From contig OY294044.1 of assembly GCA_958510825.1 (NCBI GenBank), positions 103,330,893 to 103,394,892 on the forward strand: a stretch of DNA of 64,000 bases, read 5' to 3'. The stretch is from Brachypterus glaber (taxonomy: Eukaryota > Arthropoda > Insecta > Coleoptera > Kateretidae). Numbering within the stretch: position 1 is the first letter of the stretch; every line of letters begins with the position of its first letter. A model generated the notes under the pieces. The model made no database searches and was not told the DNA's origin. It was given only the letters and a program-made list of their open reading frames with translations. The position numbers and the translations under genes were made by a program. Of this stretch, positions 20,476 to 31,151 are shown in pieces.

Positions 20476-21694
20476 GTTCGTAGTTAGTGCTTATTTTCCC
20501 CCCGTTGCCATGACAGCAGTCGGAAAGTGACAGTCAGATAATTTTACATATCCGCTATCAGAAAATAAGTAAACGTCAAACACACTAATTTAATACTGAG
20601 GGTCCCAGAAACATCATATTCCTAGCCTTGCTATAGAATTAAATTTTCTTCTGATAGTTTTTATTGTAACCCTAGTAACAGTATTCTTATTATACTCCAC
20701 ACATCACGCAGTGTTTGGGAAGTATTATACAATGATTTTCAAATTTTCAAATTCCTCAAAAATTATTTTTTGAAAAATTACTCAAGATCAAAAATTATTA
20801 CATAAAAATATTTTTTATCATGTTCTGAATAACTTTCAAAAAACACGTCTGCCCGTCTGTCTGCCTGTTCGTCCGTGTGTTTATAGTTATATATAAAAGT
20901 TATAGAGCGTGCCGAGTCAGTGGCAAGACCAGTCCACACACCTGACAAAATGAAAGTTTAAGGTCATATTTGGCTAACTTTTAGACGCCTTTTAGGCCTT
21001 TTACGTCCTCTTAGGAACAGGACCAATCGGCTTACAAACCAAAATGACAGTTCAAGGTCATATGTTGCCAATTTTTAAGCGCCTTTTGGAACAAGACCAA
21101 TCAATCCAAACTTTCAAACGCGTTCGTGATATTTAATATAGTGTTAAAAGTAAAGTTCGCCCACGAGCTGAAACAAATCATATATGTGACCCTAGTGTTT
21201 GAGCGCTCGCAATTTTGAGCGCTCGGATGAATATGAACACGAAAGACTATTACGTATGGACTATATTTAAAGGGTTGAAAATAATAGATAAACAAGACGG
21301 TATGGTAGAAAAATTACTTACTTTGGAGCCAGCATGTAGTGATCTTCGACTAGTCGATTCTTCTTGTTGCTTGCGTAACCCGATGTATAATTGACATGTA
21401 AAGTTTATAAATAACTAATATTAAATAATTTTAGTGAACGGAAACATAGATTTTAAAACGACAATAAATAAGACAGAAGCTAGCCTTATACGGTAAAATT
21501 CGAATTCTGTTTTTCGATATCTTTGAATTGAACAGTGCGGGTTTTTTTAGCACTATAAAACATTTTAATTCAAACGCGGACAGACAGAGAAATCCACGAA
21601 TAAATAAGTGAACTAATAAATTAAAATCAAGAATATTAATTGACTAGATTTAAAAATTATTATAGTAAAATAAAACTAAACTATACTTAACACC
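20476..21694. other. Unassigned stretch with small repeats
   Basis: GTCTGCCCGTCTGTCTGCCT near 20850 resembles a common insect repeat segment. TCAAGGTCATAT occurs twice (20959, 21054). GAGCGCTC is repeated at 21200-21225. No gene supported. Confidence 0.4.
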
Positions 21695-21696
21695 TA

Positions 21697-22863
21697 GGGT
21701 GGACCTTATTTATTTTTTTTTTATTCTGGTCGATGTAGAACTTCCTGAAAATATGAGGGTGATCAAACTTCTCTAAGGGTCCCAGTTAGACATCTGAAAT
21801 TGTGAAATTACGCAATAATCGTAAAAAAATCGTTGAAAATGGACTACTATTTTTATCAGTGGAAAATTTTAATTTATTTAAAAGCCTTAATAGTTATTTA
21901 TATACCAAGGGACTAAACTGGCTGTTTTATTCCCGCTGCATTAGTGTTTACTGAGCGAGCGTAGCGAGCGAGGGAAACAGAAATGCAAGGGACTAAAACA
22001 GCCAAGTTTAGTCCTGAGGTATATACACTATTTTTTGCAGGACCAAACATAATTTAGGTAGGTAGATAAAATTAAAATTAAAAACCACGCGTCTAAAATC
22101 GGATGTTTTATTTTCGTAATTTAATCAAGATGCCTGTAAATTGCGAAAAGTCAGTTTCAAGGCTATCGCGATTTCAATTGTTTTTTAATATGGTTGACAC
22201 AAACGTCAAAAAAATGGACGAAGATGATAAATTTTAAGTTATGTTAAATTGTTATAACAATGTTATTTTTAAAGGTTTTCCTTGTTAAAATAAAATAAAT
22301 TGGTTTGAATCGCTAATTTATTACAAAACACCACCAAACCTAATTTTTGAACCAGCAAAGTACATAGTAATTATAATATTTTATTATTATCAAGGTTGCC
22401 GTGATTTTTATTCCCTAGGGAGAAAAACGGCAAGTTTAGTCCCGAAAATGAGAGCGTAAAATTAGGTTTTAGTCTTGGTCGTGCAAAAAATATATTTTTT
22501 TTCTTTTTGAGTGTAAAAAATTATGTGCAAAATGATCAAAAGATTGTCAATGTCAAATTTAGCGTTTTAGGGGCAACTTTGGCGGATTTTCGGCACCTGA
22601 TAGAATCTTATGGGTATTTTGAAATTTGGCACATAATTTTGTGCACTCAAAAGGAAAAAATGTTGATTTCAAGGCTTTTAAGTTTTTCACTGATACAAAA
22701 AGTACAGCCCATTTTCAACGATTTTTTATGATTTTTGCGTAATTTCGCGATTTTAGGGGTCGAATTGGGACCCTTAAAAAAGTTTGATAACCCTAATATT
22801 TTTAGGATGTTCCAGATACACCAGAATGAAAATTTTAAAACAATAAAAAAATAAGGTCCACCC
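21697..22863. mobile_element. TA-flanked element with about 150-bp TIRs
   Basis: Starts GGGTGGACCTTATTTATT and ends AATAAGGTCCACCC, flanked by TA (21695-21696, 22864-22865). Inverted arms extend to about 21850 and 22690, including AAATCGTTGAAAATGG and its complement. A second inverted repeat is nested at 21901-22024. Related ends occur at 39830-39955 and 43060-43150. Confidence 0.7.
21901..22024. repeat. Nested 124-bp inverted repeat
   Basis: TATACCAAGGGACTAAACTG pairs with CAAGTTTAGTCCTGAGGTAT around a GAGCGAGCGTAGCGAGCGAG core. A partial third arm, GGCAAGTTTAGTCCCG, lies near 22430. Confidence 0.75.
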
Positions 22864-22897
22864 TAATGTGACCCTGCCCAAAAACACCCGGTTAATT

Positions 22898-22992
22898 TGT
22901 CAAATTTACGTACTACTTTTTTTTTCGGATTGTTATGTAAAAAACTTTTTTACATAAGAATCCGAAAAAAAAAGTAATACGTAAATTTGACA
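22898..22992. repeat. 95-bp near-perfect hairpin
   Basis: GTCAAATTTACGTACTACTT at the left pairs with AAGTAATACGTAAATTTGAC at the right. The inner stem has TCGGATTGTTATGTAAAAAA and its partner. Pre-miRNA-like in size, but the stem is more likely a small MITE. Confidence 0.75.
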
Positions 22993-23265
22993 CACCGAGT
23001 TTCTTTGTGCAAAGTCACATATTAGGAATTATATACAGTGGATAGTGTACAATGGAATGCGAATTTATATTATTATTCATATTATTTTAATTAAAATAAT
23101 AAAATAGTTTATTTAAAATTGTTCTTTTTACAAGCAGATTTTAAAAACCTCGCTCCCTTCTTATGTAAAAGAGGTTTCTATTTTATATTTGAGTTATCTC
23201 ATTCCTATTTTTTATTAATTTGGCGGTTCTTGGGTGTTGGAAACGTACAAAAAACAATATGGTTT

Positions 23266-23306
23266 GCCGACTAGTTTCGTTTATTTTATATAAACATCCT
23301 CAAGGC
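23266..23306 (-). ncRNA. Degenerate hammerhead motif in the Penelope-like end
   Basis: On the minus strand: GCC (stem I), UUGAGGA (core with C3 changed to U), GUUUA/UAAAC stem II, GAAAC, then the palindromic ACUAGU that forms a minimal stem III, C17 and GGC (stem I partner). Penelope-like elements are known to carry hammerheads. The C3 change predicts little or no activity. Confidence 0.5.
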
Positions 23307-23746
23307 TGTGGAACAAAAAAAATGTCTTAGGTACAAATCATAACTTTTTTTTTATAAGTAATTTTTGGGGTATTTTTACATTACATTAAATTTAAAACAA
23401 ACTAGTGGTGTTCACAATCTGAAAAAAAAAGGGAAAAAACTAGGGGGACGTGTTAATTGTTTTTCATTCTTGTAATATCATAAATCAAGCAACATTATTT
23501 TTTTTTTTGATATGTTTTTTAGGTTAGTTTTATTTTTTGACAAAGTTTTTTATGACTTACCGGTTAACCGAAGACTCTATAGGGGTTGTAAAGGGTACAT
23601 GGGCGTACCATTTCTTGGTTTAAAGCGGTTTTATTTAGTTTTTTAAAAAATTCATAAATTTAGCACATTTTGTTTAAAGAGGGATCTGGTAGAACTGAGT
23701 TTTGTCAGGTTGGTATTGTTCGACGCGCGTTTTTTGAAACTTGATT

Positions 23747-24094
23747 TTAGGGTGGGTCTTGTTTTTTTTTTGATAATAAATTTTTGTAAATTTTGGGTAA
23801 ATAGGTACAGTCTTGATGAAAGTTGAGATTATTGGGGGTTGACTGTATATGGCTCATTTCGAGAAATAGGCGTATTTCTTTGATATTTTCGGTTTCTAGT
23901 ATTTTTAAACTGTCTTTAATTATTTGATGGTTCATTTCGGTGGTGTGGGAGGAGAGGCCAGTAGACTTTGTTTTGTTTTCTATATCCCTGACGTGTTGTT
24001 GTAATCTTTGTCCTAATCTTTGTTTTGTTTGCCCCAAACAGTGTGATCCGCATTGGCAAGTAATTCTGTATACTAAATCGCATTGTTCTAGCAT
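23747..24094 (-). pseudogene. GIY-YIG endonuclease end of a Penelope-like element
   Basis: 115 codons, open to the stop at 23747. It matches the C-terminal endonuclease of Penelope-like retroelements. LVYRITCQCGSHCLGQTKQR (residues 7-26) carries the GIY...YIG strands with a cysteine pattern. The basic QRLGQRLQQH helix and the SSHTTEMNH segment (48-56) follow, and E79 in LFLEMSHI is the likely catalytic glutamate. The reverse transcriptase is absent, so this is a 5'-truncated copy. It can no longer move by itself. Confidence 0.8.
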
Positions 24095-24114
24095 TGGGGT
24101 TTTCCAAACTTAAA

Positions 24115-24377
24115 GACAAAACCCCAATGAAATCAAATAATTAAAGACAGAAACCGAAAAAATCAAAGAAAAACGCCTATTTCTCGAAATGAGTCATATA
24201 CAGTCAACCCCCAATAATCTCAACTTTCATCAAGACTGTACCTATTTACCCAAAATTTACAAAAATTTATTATCAAAAAAAAAAAAAAACAAGACCCACC
24301 CTAAAATCAAGTTTCAAAAAACGCGCGTCGACCAATACCAACCTGACAAAACTCAGTTCTACCAGATCCCTCTTTAA
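24115..24377 (+). pseudogene. Second Penelope-like endonuclease fragment
   Basis: The plus-strand arm repeats only the last part of the frame (MSHIQSTPNNLNFHQDCTYL, then the YLPKIYKNLLSKK segment and a tail). The central GIY-YIG residues are deleted around 24130-24185. Confidence 0.75.
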
Positions 24378-24737
24378 ACAAAATGTGCTAAATTTATGAA
24401 TTTTTTAAAAAACTAAATAAAACCCCTTTAAACCAAGAAATAGTACACCCATGTACCCTTTACAACCCCTATAGAGTCTTCGGATAAAAGTCATAAAAAA
24501 CTTTGTCAAAAAATAAAACTAACCTAAAAAACATATCAAAAAAAAAAATGTTGCTTGCTTTATGATATTACAAGAATGAAAAACAATTAACACGCCCCCC
24601 TAGTTTTTTTCTTTTTTTTTTGAGATTGTGAACACCACTAGTTTGTTTTAAATTTAATGTAATGTAAAAATACCCCAAAAATTACTTATAAAAAAAAAAG
24701 TTATGATTTGTACCTAAGACATTTTTTTTGTTCCACA

Positions 24738-24778
24738 GCCTTGAGGATGTTTATATAAAATAAACGAAACTAGTCGGC
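24738..24778 (+). ncRNA. Degenerate hammerhead motif, plus-strand Penelope arm
   Basis: Mirror copy of 23266-23306 with the same UUGAGGA core, GUUUA/UAAAC stem II, GAAAC and ACUAGUC. Both arms share the C3-to-U change, so it was already in the source copy. Confidence 0.5.
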
Positions 24779-24837
24779 AAACCATATTGTTTTTTGTACG
24801 TTTCCAACACCCAAGAACCGCCAAATTAATAAAAAAA

Positions 24838-25489
24838 GTTTCATCCAGATTTGGCTGAATTTTGAATATGTTATAGCAAGACATCCATCACTTGAAGGAC
24901 GACTTGGTTATAATCCTTGATATTCTCATTAAAAGTTTATAAAAGCACTTTGAAAATCTTTAGCTAGCTGGTCCAGGTTTTTTTTTCAGGTTTTTGAAAA
25001 AGATATGGGGTCAAGCTCGTAAGAAAAATATAGTCTTGTTCGGTATTTTTTTGTGGGCCTGTGTAATTATAATGATTAATAATACTCTTTATTTCGTAAA
25101 TTCCTATCTGTGAGCAAATTAGAAAACAACGGTTTTACGCCTTGTATTCGTTACCCCATACAAATTTCTAATGGCCCAATTCGAAATAACAAGGAGGAAA
25201 AGCTTAAACATTACATAATTCTGATGGTTGGGCTTAAGGTAGAGATTTATTTTATCCTGTTTAGCCGAAACGCGGTAAACGTATACTTTTACATTTTTTA
25301 AGGGTGCATTCGAATAAAAAAATATTAAGACTCGCATATTTCGCCTTTGCAGACCACATTCGCAATTTTTTTTATTTTTTGCGGCACTAAACCCTACCCA
25401 ATAAACCGAATATCAAAACTGTCTGAATTATTTCCAGGTAAAGCCAATTTTATTGACCTGAAGACTGGACTATAACTGGAAATATTCCG
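24838..25489. other. Region 3' of the receptor-exon array
   Basis: I looked for the next receptor exon (end of TM7) on the minus strand and did not recognise one. GTGGGCCTGTGTAATTATAA near 25040 resembles the GGCTGTGTAATT ends of the hairpin family at 46294 and 46684. Confidence 0.35.
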
Positions 25490-26877
25490 GGTACTGGTAA
25501 TGACATAAGTTATTCCCAACAGAGGGATTAGTACTATCAAGGCCTTCGCCGCTTTGTGGTACTACTGCGTCAAAACAGTGTTGGCAGATCGTTGTTTGGT
25601 AATAAGTACCATGTCATGGTAATAACATAAGTTATCCCCAAAAGTGCTTTTGCGCATATGTGATACTGCTGTGTCTCTACAGTGTTTAGCAGATCGTATT
25701 TTTTTGTATTATCTTATTTTTTTTAACAAGTTTTTTTACCTGCGTCGACAAAAGTACAGCCCGGATCCTTTCAAAAATATTTTTGGAAGTCAAATCTGGA
25801 GTAGGGTAGTACATGGTAGTGATGTAAGTCATCCCCAGCAGAGGCATTAGTAGCAACAAGGCCTTCGCAACTTTATGGTACTGCTGCGTCAAAACAGTGT
25901 TGGCAGATCGTAGTTTGGTAATAAGTACCATGTCATGGTAATAACGTAAGTTATACCCAAAAGTGCTTTTGCGCATATGTGATACTGCTGTGTCTCTACA
26001 GCGTTTGGCAGATGGTATTTTTTTGTATTATCTTGTTTTTAACAAGTTTTCTTACCTGCGTCGACAAAAGTACAGCCCGGGTCCTTTCAAAAATATTTTT
26101 GGAAGTCAAATCTGGAGTAGGGTAGTACATGGTAATGATGTAAGTCATCCCCAGCAGAGGCATTAGTACCAACAAGGCCTTCGCAGCTTTATGATACTGC
26201 TGTGTCTCTACAGTGTTTGGCAGATCGTATTCTTTTTGTATTATCTTCTTTTTAATAAGTTTTCTTACCTGCGTCGACAAAAGTACAGCCCGGATCCTTT
26301 CAAAAATATTTTTGGAAGTCAAATCTGGAGTAGGGTAGTACATGGTAATGATGTAAGTCATCCCCAGCAGTCGCATTAGTACCAACAAGGCCTTCGCAGC
26401 TTTATGGTACTGCTGCGTCTGTACAGTTTTGGAAGATCGTAGTTTGGTAATTAGTACGTGGTAATAACGTAAGTTATCCCCAAAAGTGCTTTTGCGCATA
26501 TGTGATACTCCTGTGTCTCTACAGTATCCGGCAGATCGTATTTTTTTGTATTATCTTATTTTTATTAAGTTTTCTTACCTGCGTCGACAAAAGTACAGCC
26601 CGAATCCTTTCAAAAATATTTTTGGAAGTCAAATCTGGAGTAGGGTAGTACATGGTAATGACGTAAGTTATTCCCAGCAGAGGCATTAGTACCAACAAGG
26701 CCTTCGCAGATTTGTGGTACTGCTGCGTCTCTACAGTGTTGGCAGATCGTAGTTTGGTAATAAAGACGTAAATTATCCCCAAAAGTGATTTTGCGCATAT
26801 GTGATACTGCTGTGTATCTACAGTGTTTCGCAGATCGTATTTTTTTGTATTATCTTATTTTTAATAAGTTTTCTTAC
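25490..26877 (-). repeat. Tandem array of partial receptor-exon copies
   Basis: Units of about 214-316 bp derive from the 3' half of the exon at 26878-27165. Near-identical ends (GTCGACGCAG then GTAAGA, or GTAAAA in the last) occur at 26579, 26269, 26056 and 25740, and one copy without a donor ends near 25500. Each copy keeps TM6 to TM7 start (TQQYHKAAKALLVL, PTPDLTSKNIFERIRAVLLS) mostly open. Most units also contain a shortened second copy fused into the intron stretch. No unit shows a convincing 3' splice acceptor. In one place (25996-26499) two copies and the intron between them are open in one frame. Confidence 0.85.
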
Positions 26878-27165
26878 CTGCGTCGACAAAAGTACAGCCC
26901 GGATCCTTTCAAAAATATTCTTGGAAGTCAAATCTGGAGTAGGGTAATACATGGTAATGACGTATGTTATCCCCAGCAAAGGCATTAGTACCAACAAGGC
27001 CTTCGCAGCTTTGTGGTACTGCTGCGTCTCTACAGTGTTGGCAGATCGAAGTTTGGTGATTAGAACCCACATTATGCATACCAGGAAGCCGAGATTCAGC
27101 AGGAGGACTGCAACCGTTGGGCCTTGGTACACCCAGTCGATGGTGGTGGGCTGTATCCAGGAACA
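26878..27165 (-). CDS. Exon of a class B (secretin-family) GPCR
   Basis: A 288-bp, 96-codon exon, phase 0 at both ends. A polypyrimidine acceptor ends in AG at 27166-27167, and a GTAAGA donor begins at 26877. It encodes ECL2 (CSWIQPTTIDW, with the conserved Cys-x-Trp) and TM5 (WVYQGPTVAVLLLNLGFLVC). ICL3 with the conserved KL....T..QQY.KA.KA pattern follows, then TM6 (LLVLMPLLGITYVITMYYPT), ECL3 and the start of TM7 (RAVLLSTQ). The LLGITY core and the TQ exon end are class B features. From memory the nearest relatives are DH31/calcitonin-like receptors, Gs-coupled plasma-membrane receptors for diuretic peptides; the subtype is inference. The other exons are not recognised, so introns must be long. 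Downstream lies a tandem array of partial copies of this same exon. Confidence 0.8.
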
Positions 27166-27228
27166 CTAAAAGAAAAAACATTAAATTAAAATTATAAACT
27201 TTACAAATTTGCGCCAATATGTTTGTTA

Positions 27229-27850
27229 ATAATAATAATAGTCTTTATTGCCCAACAGAATAATCCAATAACAGGACAACTTCATTTCATAATAACAAAT
27301 ATAAATAAAAATATTAAGTAACAAAAATAAATTTTAAATATAAAACATTAAATTTAAAAAATTAAAAATAGAAATGAAGCTAAATCTTAAATACCTAAAT
27401 TTACGCTTGATTTTTTTAAAACGGGAGTGAGTTTTTCAAAAAATATATCACAATTTATACTATAAGTATTAACATTATCACACATGACATAAATTGGGGA
27501 CTTCAATAATAAATTTGTTCTTGGGATTGGCAGCGAAAAAGAATCAGTATTCAGTCGGGGAACTAAAAAATCAATTTTTCCTAGCTATAAATTACAATCA
27601 ATAAACTGAACTATTCTGTAAAAAACAGAGATAGTTGATAGTATTCTTCGATTTTCAAGCGATTGGACTGAGAATCTGACCCGCAAAACCTCCTCGTCAA
27701 TGCTCTGAGGGGGGGTAAGAGCCGCGAACTTTAAAGTTAAGGAATTTTAAAAACTTACGTTGAACCCGTTCAACGTTCTCCTTTTGAGTGGCAGCTTTGG
27801 GATACCAAATAAAGGAAGCATACTCCAAAACCGCAAAACCTCCTCGTCAA
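27229..27850 (-). pseudogene. LINE 3' end with broken RT C-terminus
   Basis: Minus strand. EYASFIWYPKAAT, ENVERVQRKFLKFLNF, a stop, then after frameshifts LGKIDFLVPRLNTDSFSL and PRTNLLLKSPIYVMCDN, to a stop near 27400. The 3' UTR ends in CTGTTGGGCAATAAAGACTA plus a TTATTATTATTA tail at 27229. Same tail type as the LINE at 3968. Dead copy. Confidence 0.75.
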
Positions 27851-27876
27851 TTGAAATTGAAATTGAAATTGAAATT
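27681..27876. repeat. Direct repeat and GAAATT microsatellite
   Basis: CCGCAAAACCTCCTCGTCAA occurs at 27682 and 27831, about 149 bp apart. The second copy is followed by TTGAAA repeats to 27876. It marks the joint between the minus-strand LINE and the plus-strand fragment. Confidence 0.7.
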
Positions 27877-27887
27877 TGCATCTACAG

Positions 27888-28010
27888 TAAAATCTATCCT
27901 GTCACAAAACACCTAATTTCTGATTTTCAACATGGTTCTGTGGCAAACAGATCCACTGTTAGTAATTTATCTTGTTTTTCACGATTTTTGCACGAAGCTC
28001 TTGATGAATT
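27888..28010 (+). pseudogene. LINE RT fragment (fingers region)
   Basis: An open segment on the plus strand reads ISDFQHGSVANRSTVSNL, then SCFSRFLHEALDE. This matches the QHGF..GRST.TNL motif before RT motif A in Jockey-like elements. Only about 40 codons remain. Confidence 0.6.
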
Positions 28011-28760
28011 GATAATACGGGTAGTGCGGGGCAGCGCAATGACGTAACGCAATATATCTGACCTTGCGCAGTACGCATCTCTATCAGCTGTGAAATGCTG
28101 TCGGTCGTAAAACAATTCATCACCCCAGTATTCATTTGTCTTATCTCCAAAAATCCCCCAGTAAAAATCTTAAAATGTCCAAAAATAGAGATATGGCAAA
28201 CCAATACTGGGGTGACGAATTATTAGTAGTTTGTTTATACTGTCAGTACTGTCAGATCGTCGTTTGTTACTGTTCATTTTTTGACTTTTACTTAGATTTA
28301 ATGGTTTTTTTGCTGCATTTGTTTATAACTTTAAACCTAACCTGTACTGTTGCTTTATGAAGAGCAAAGGGTCAATCCCTGGTGTACTCAAAGTAGATGT
28401 ACAAAATCCCGAAACTTAATTCCAAATTCTTATAAAACAATTTTAAAAAACTATTTCGACGTTTCTTTGTAGTATTTATAGTTTTTTGTTGAATTTTTAT
28501 TTGACACACAAAACTAAGGTTAAAAATACTCGTCAAAAACAACAATAGTAGTGCGCATGTGCAAGTTTATCTCAGATGCGCTAGGCACATTTATCACAGT
28601 ATTCCGCAACGGCTTTGGAGGTCTTTCCTTGTCTATGATAGTAACAAAATACTCCTGTTAGTTTTCACCGGGTGATTTGCGTAAGGGGTGTCCGCTATCT
28701 GGAATTTTGGGGGTCAATCAAGGTTATCTCGCTAAATATGCATCTTACGATAAAAATGTA
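28011..28760. other. Unassigned stretch
   Basis: No gene recognised. Short GC-richer piece at 28020-28140. Confidence 0.35.
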
Positions 28761-29157
28761 TAATATATTAATAACAATAGAGTTATAAATATTGAAAAAT
28801 GGACATGTTGGGGGTGAAATCAGTTTTTTCGATTTTTTAGCCAAATTATTCATCGGAGGATAAAAGTGGTTATGAGCAAACTTGTAGCTCTTGAAATTCT
28901 CTATAAGTTCAATATAATTTGCATTTTCATTAGTTTTTTGTTATGGTTACAATGGGCGCTGAAAATCGTGTTGCGCCCTTTGTAACCGTACCTATGAAAA
29001 TTTGTAACATATGAAACTTTTTAGAGAATTTCAAGAGCTACCAGTTTGCTCACAACCACTTTTATCGTCCGATGAATAATTTGGCGGAAAAATAAAAAAA
29101 CAAAATAACCTCCAACATGGCTATTTTTGAAATAACGCGATTGTTATTAATATATTT
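28761..29157. repeat. 397-bp inverted repeat
   Basis: TAATATATTAATAACAATAG pairs with TTGTTATTAATATATT. The inner arms AAAGTGGTTATGAGCAAACT and AGTTTGCTCACAACCACTTT also pair, and the loop holds GGGCGC/GCGCCC. Foldback MITE or hairpin-RNA source. Confidence 0.8.
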
Positions 29158-29806
29158 AAAAAATGATCCAAACAAAAATTGTTGGACTTTTGTGTGTGTG
29201 TGTTATTTATTTTTAAGTTCCTGATGGGATAATGATGCGTATTCTCATTCAATTAAATTAGGTATAAAATTAAATAAGAAACAAGTTTTTAACGTTAAAA
29301 TCTTTCTAATAATTACATGTTACGTATGACTAAAAAATAGAAAACAACATAATTATACAAATGTTCAAAAACAATATTTTTAAATGAAGGGTTTTGGAAA
29401 CGTTCTTTAGTTTTTGAAAATCTGTGTACGAATCTTGTGTTTAATAAATATTTTTGCATTGTTCTCTGTTTTTATCTTTTGTGCATAATTCCCCAACAGG
29501 TGCACACCATTGCCCCTTGGGGTGGGGAATTGTGCGCAAATGCACTTTTGTAGTTTTACATTTTTATCGTGATTATGGTAAAAGGTACCTAAGTTTTGAT
29601 GATACGTAATAAGTAAAGCTTCTTTTGCCACTTATAATTTTTTTGTAATATTCATAAGGTGTCAATCATATAAAGTTTCGCTTAGGTGCGCACCGTTACC
29701 CGACTTTACCCTACAAAAACAAATAGTAATAAACACCATATGATATTTATATTACCCTGGCAGCTAAGACCAGTTACTGAAGAAAGTAATAGTATATTAT
29801 TCAACG
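29158..29806. repeat. Region with GCACACC motifs, no gene
   Basis: AGGTGCACACCATTGCCCC (29499 on) and AGGTGCGCACCGTTACCC (29689 on) are related repeated phrases. ATTCCCC...GGGGAAT forms a small inverted pair near 29488-29530. A minus-strand open frame at 29407-29631 has no recognised domain. Confidence 0.4.
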
Positions 29807-29996
29807 AGTATTCTACTCGCGTATAATAGCTATTAATCATTCGGGTGATTAGGCCACTCGCCTATCGGCTCGTGTCCCAAAATTCACCCTCATTGATTAA
29901 TAGCAATTATTATACGAGAGTAGAGTACTATACTTTGTCCACATTTTAAAAGGTTTCTTTTTACAGACCCGTGATTAATAGGCCTATTAATCACGG
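29807..29996. repeat. Inverted repeat plus 28-bp perfect palindrome
   Basis: TATTCTACTCGCGTATAATA pairs imperfectly with TATTATACGAGAGTAGAGTA (29807-29936). A separate palindrome at 29969-29996 has CCGTGATTAATAGG as its left half. Confidence 0.75.
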
Positions 29997-30046
29997 CTGT
30001 GGATAAACAGTATTACCAGAAAGCACTCTCAAGGTAAAATTCCCTA

Positions 30047-30951
30047 GAGGAAATGCGCCTAATTTCGGATGGTTTCCAAATTTCGGATAGTAGTGTATTT
30101 AAGATACTGTCTGCAAAGGTAAACAGAAACCTACTTTTATGTGAAGCCAAAAGTCAAACTAAATCCGTCCTGTAATATGATAACGGTAGAGCTTCTCCCA
30201 TTTAAATGGCAGCACAAATCGTTTATATTTTGCCAATGGCAGTTTTGTGCTCAGTTGCATTATTATGCTTGTTTATTTTATAAATAATCGTTATAAAAGT
30301 TCGTGATTCTGTCTTGGGTAAGTTATGATGTTAGTTAAGTTGATCCACTATTCATAATTAAGCAATTTGAAAACGTAAACATTCTACAAATTTCTAATCT
30401 AAAAAGCAGAAAGTTGCCTAATTTCGGATAGACCATTTTTGTGCATTTGATTCCCAATTTCGGATATCCTCAAGGTAATTATTATTCAGGATAACCAACC
30501 ATTAATTATTTTTTTTATAATGATACAACAAACTAAGGTAAACAATTTTGAAAAAACGAAAATTACCTAAGATACTAAAATATTCGAAATTGGGAATCTA
30601 AAATTATAGTTCCTATAGTATTTCGTAGAAAATCGCTTAATGATTAAATTACGTCTTAAATGTGAAGGAATAACAAGAAACATAAGCAATGGGATCCAGA
30701 TCTACTCTTGAAAAAATTTTTTCGGATATGTCCGAAATTAGGAGCCCTTTTTCAAATGCACAAAAATGCGCTGATTTTTTTTAACCGTGTTTTTTGGAAA
30801 AAATAAACTGTAATAAAATTTCTTTTATAATAAATCATGGTTCGCTATAATAAGTTGTATCTGGTTATATAAAAAAAATATCAAAAAGTAATACCGAGTA
30901 TTAAATATTGAATACATTGTAAATGGTATCCGAAATTAGGCGACTTTCCTC
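30047..30951. mobile_element. TA-flanked non-autonomous element, copy B
   Basis: 905-bp sister of 6900-7780, flanked by TA at 30045-30046 and 30952-30953. The TAATTTCGGA motif or a variant occurs near 30057, 30078, 30419 and 30454, and inverted near 30587, 30729 and 30930. High identity with copy A indicates recent mobility by a transposase encoded elsewhere. Confidence 0.87.
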
Positions 30952-31151
30952 TATAAGTTACTAAAGGAAGTAAACATTTTTACCAAAAAGCACTCGCAAG
31001 ATTAACTTTCCTATTGTTACCAAACTGCACCACCTAGTGTGGAAAATTTGAACCCTCGCGGATAGCAATGGCTGCCACCATGGTGTCACTACTAATTTTT
31101 ATTGGAATTATGTCCCCCCTTTCCAATTCATTGCTCATGGATAATTATCCA

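Larger units (their letters stand above)
23204..24837. mobile_element. Head-to-head pair of Penelope-like elements
   Basis: A 1.6-kb imperfect palindrome centred near 24111. The left arm carries a minus-strand Penelope-like 3' half with a GIY-YIG frame. The right arm carries a shorter plus-strand version with internal deletions. The 3' ends face outward and the truncated 5' ends meet at a hairpin, ATTGGGGTTTT/AAAACCCCAAT. Each outer end has a hammerhead-like motif. Inverted 5'-truncated pairs are a known outcome of Penelope integration. Confidence 0.8.

Noticed and set aside
25996..26499. 167-codon frame read as a separate receptor gene
   Set aside because: It spans two partial exon copies and an in-frame intron piece, with no start or acceptor. 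Treated as array structure.
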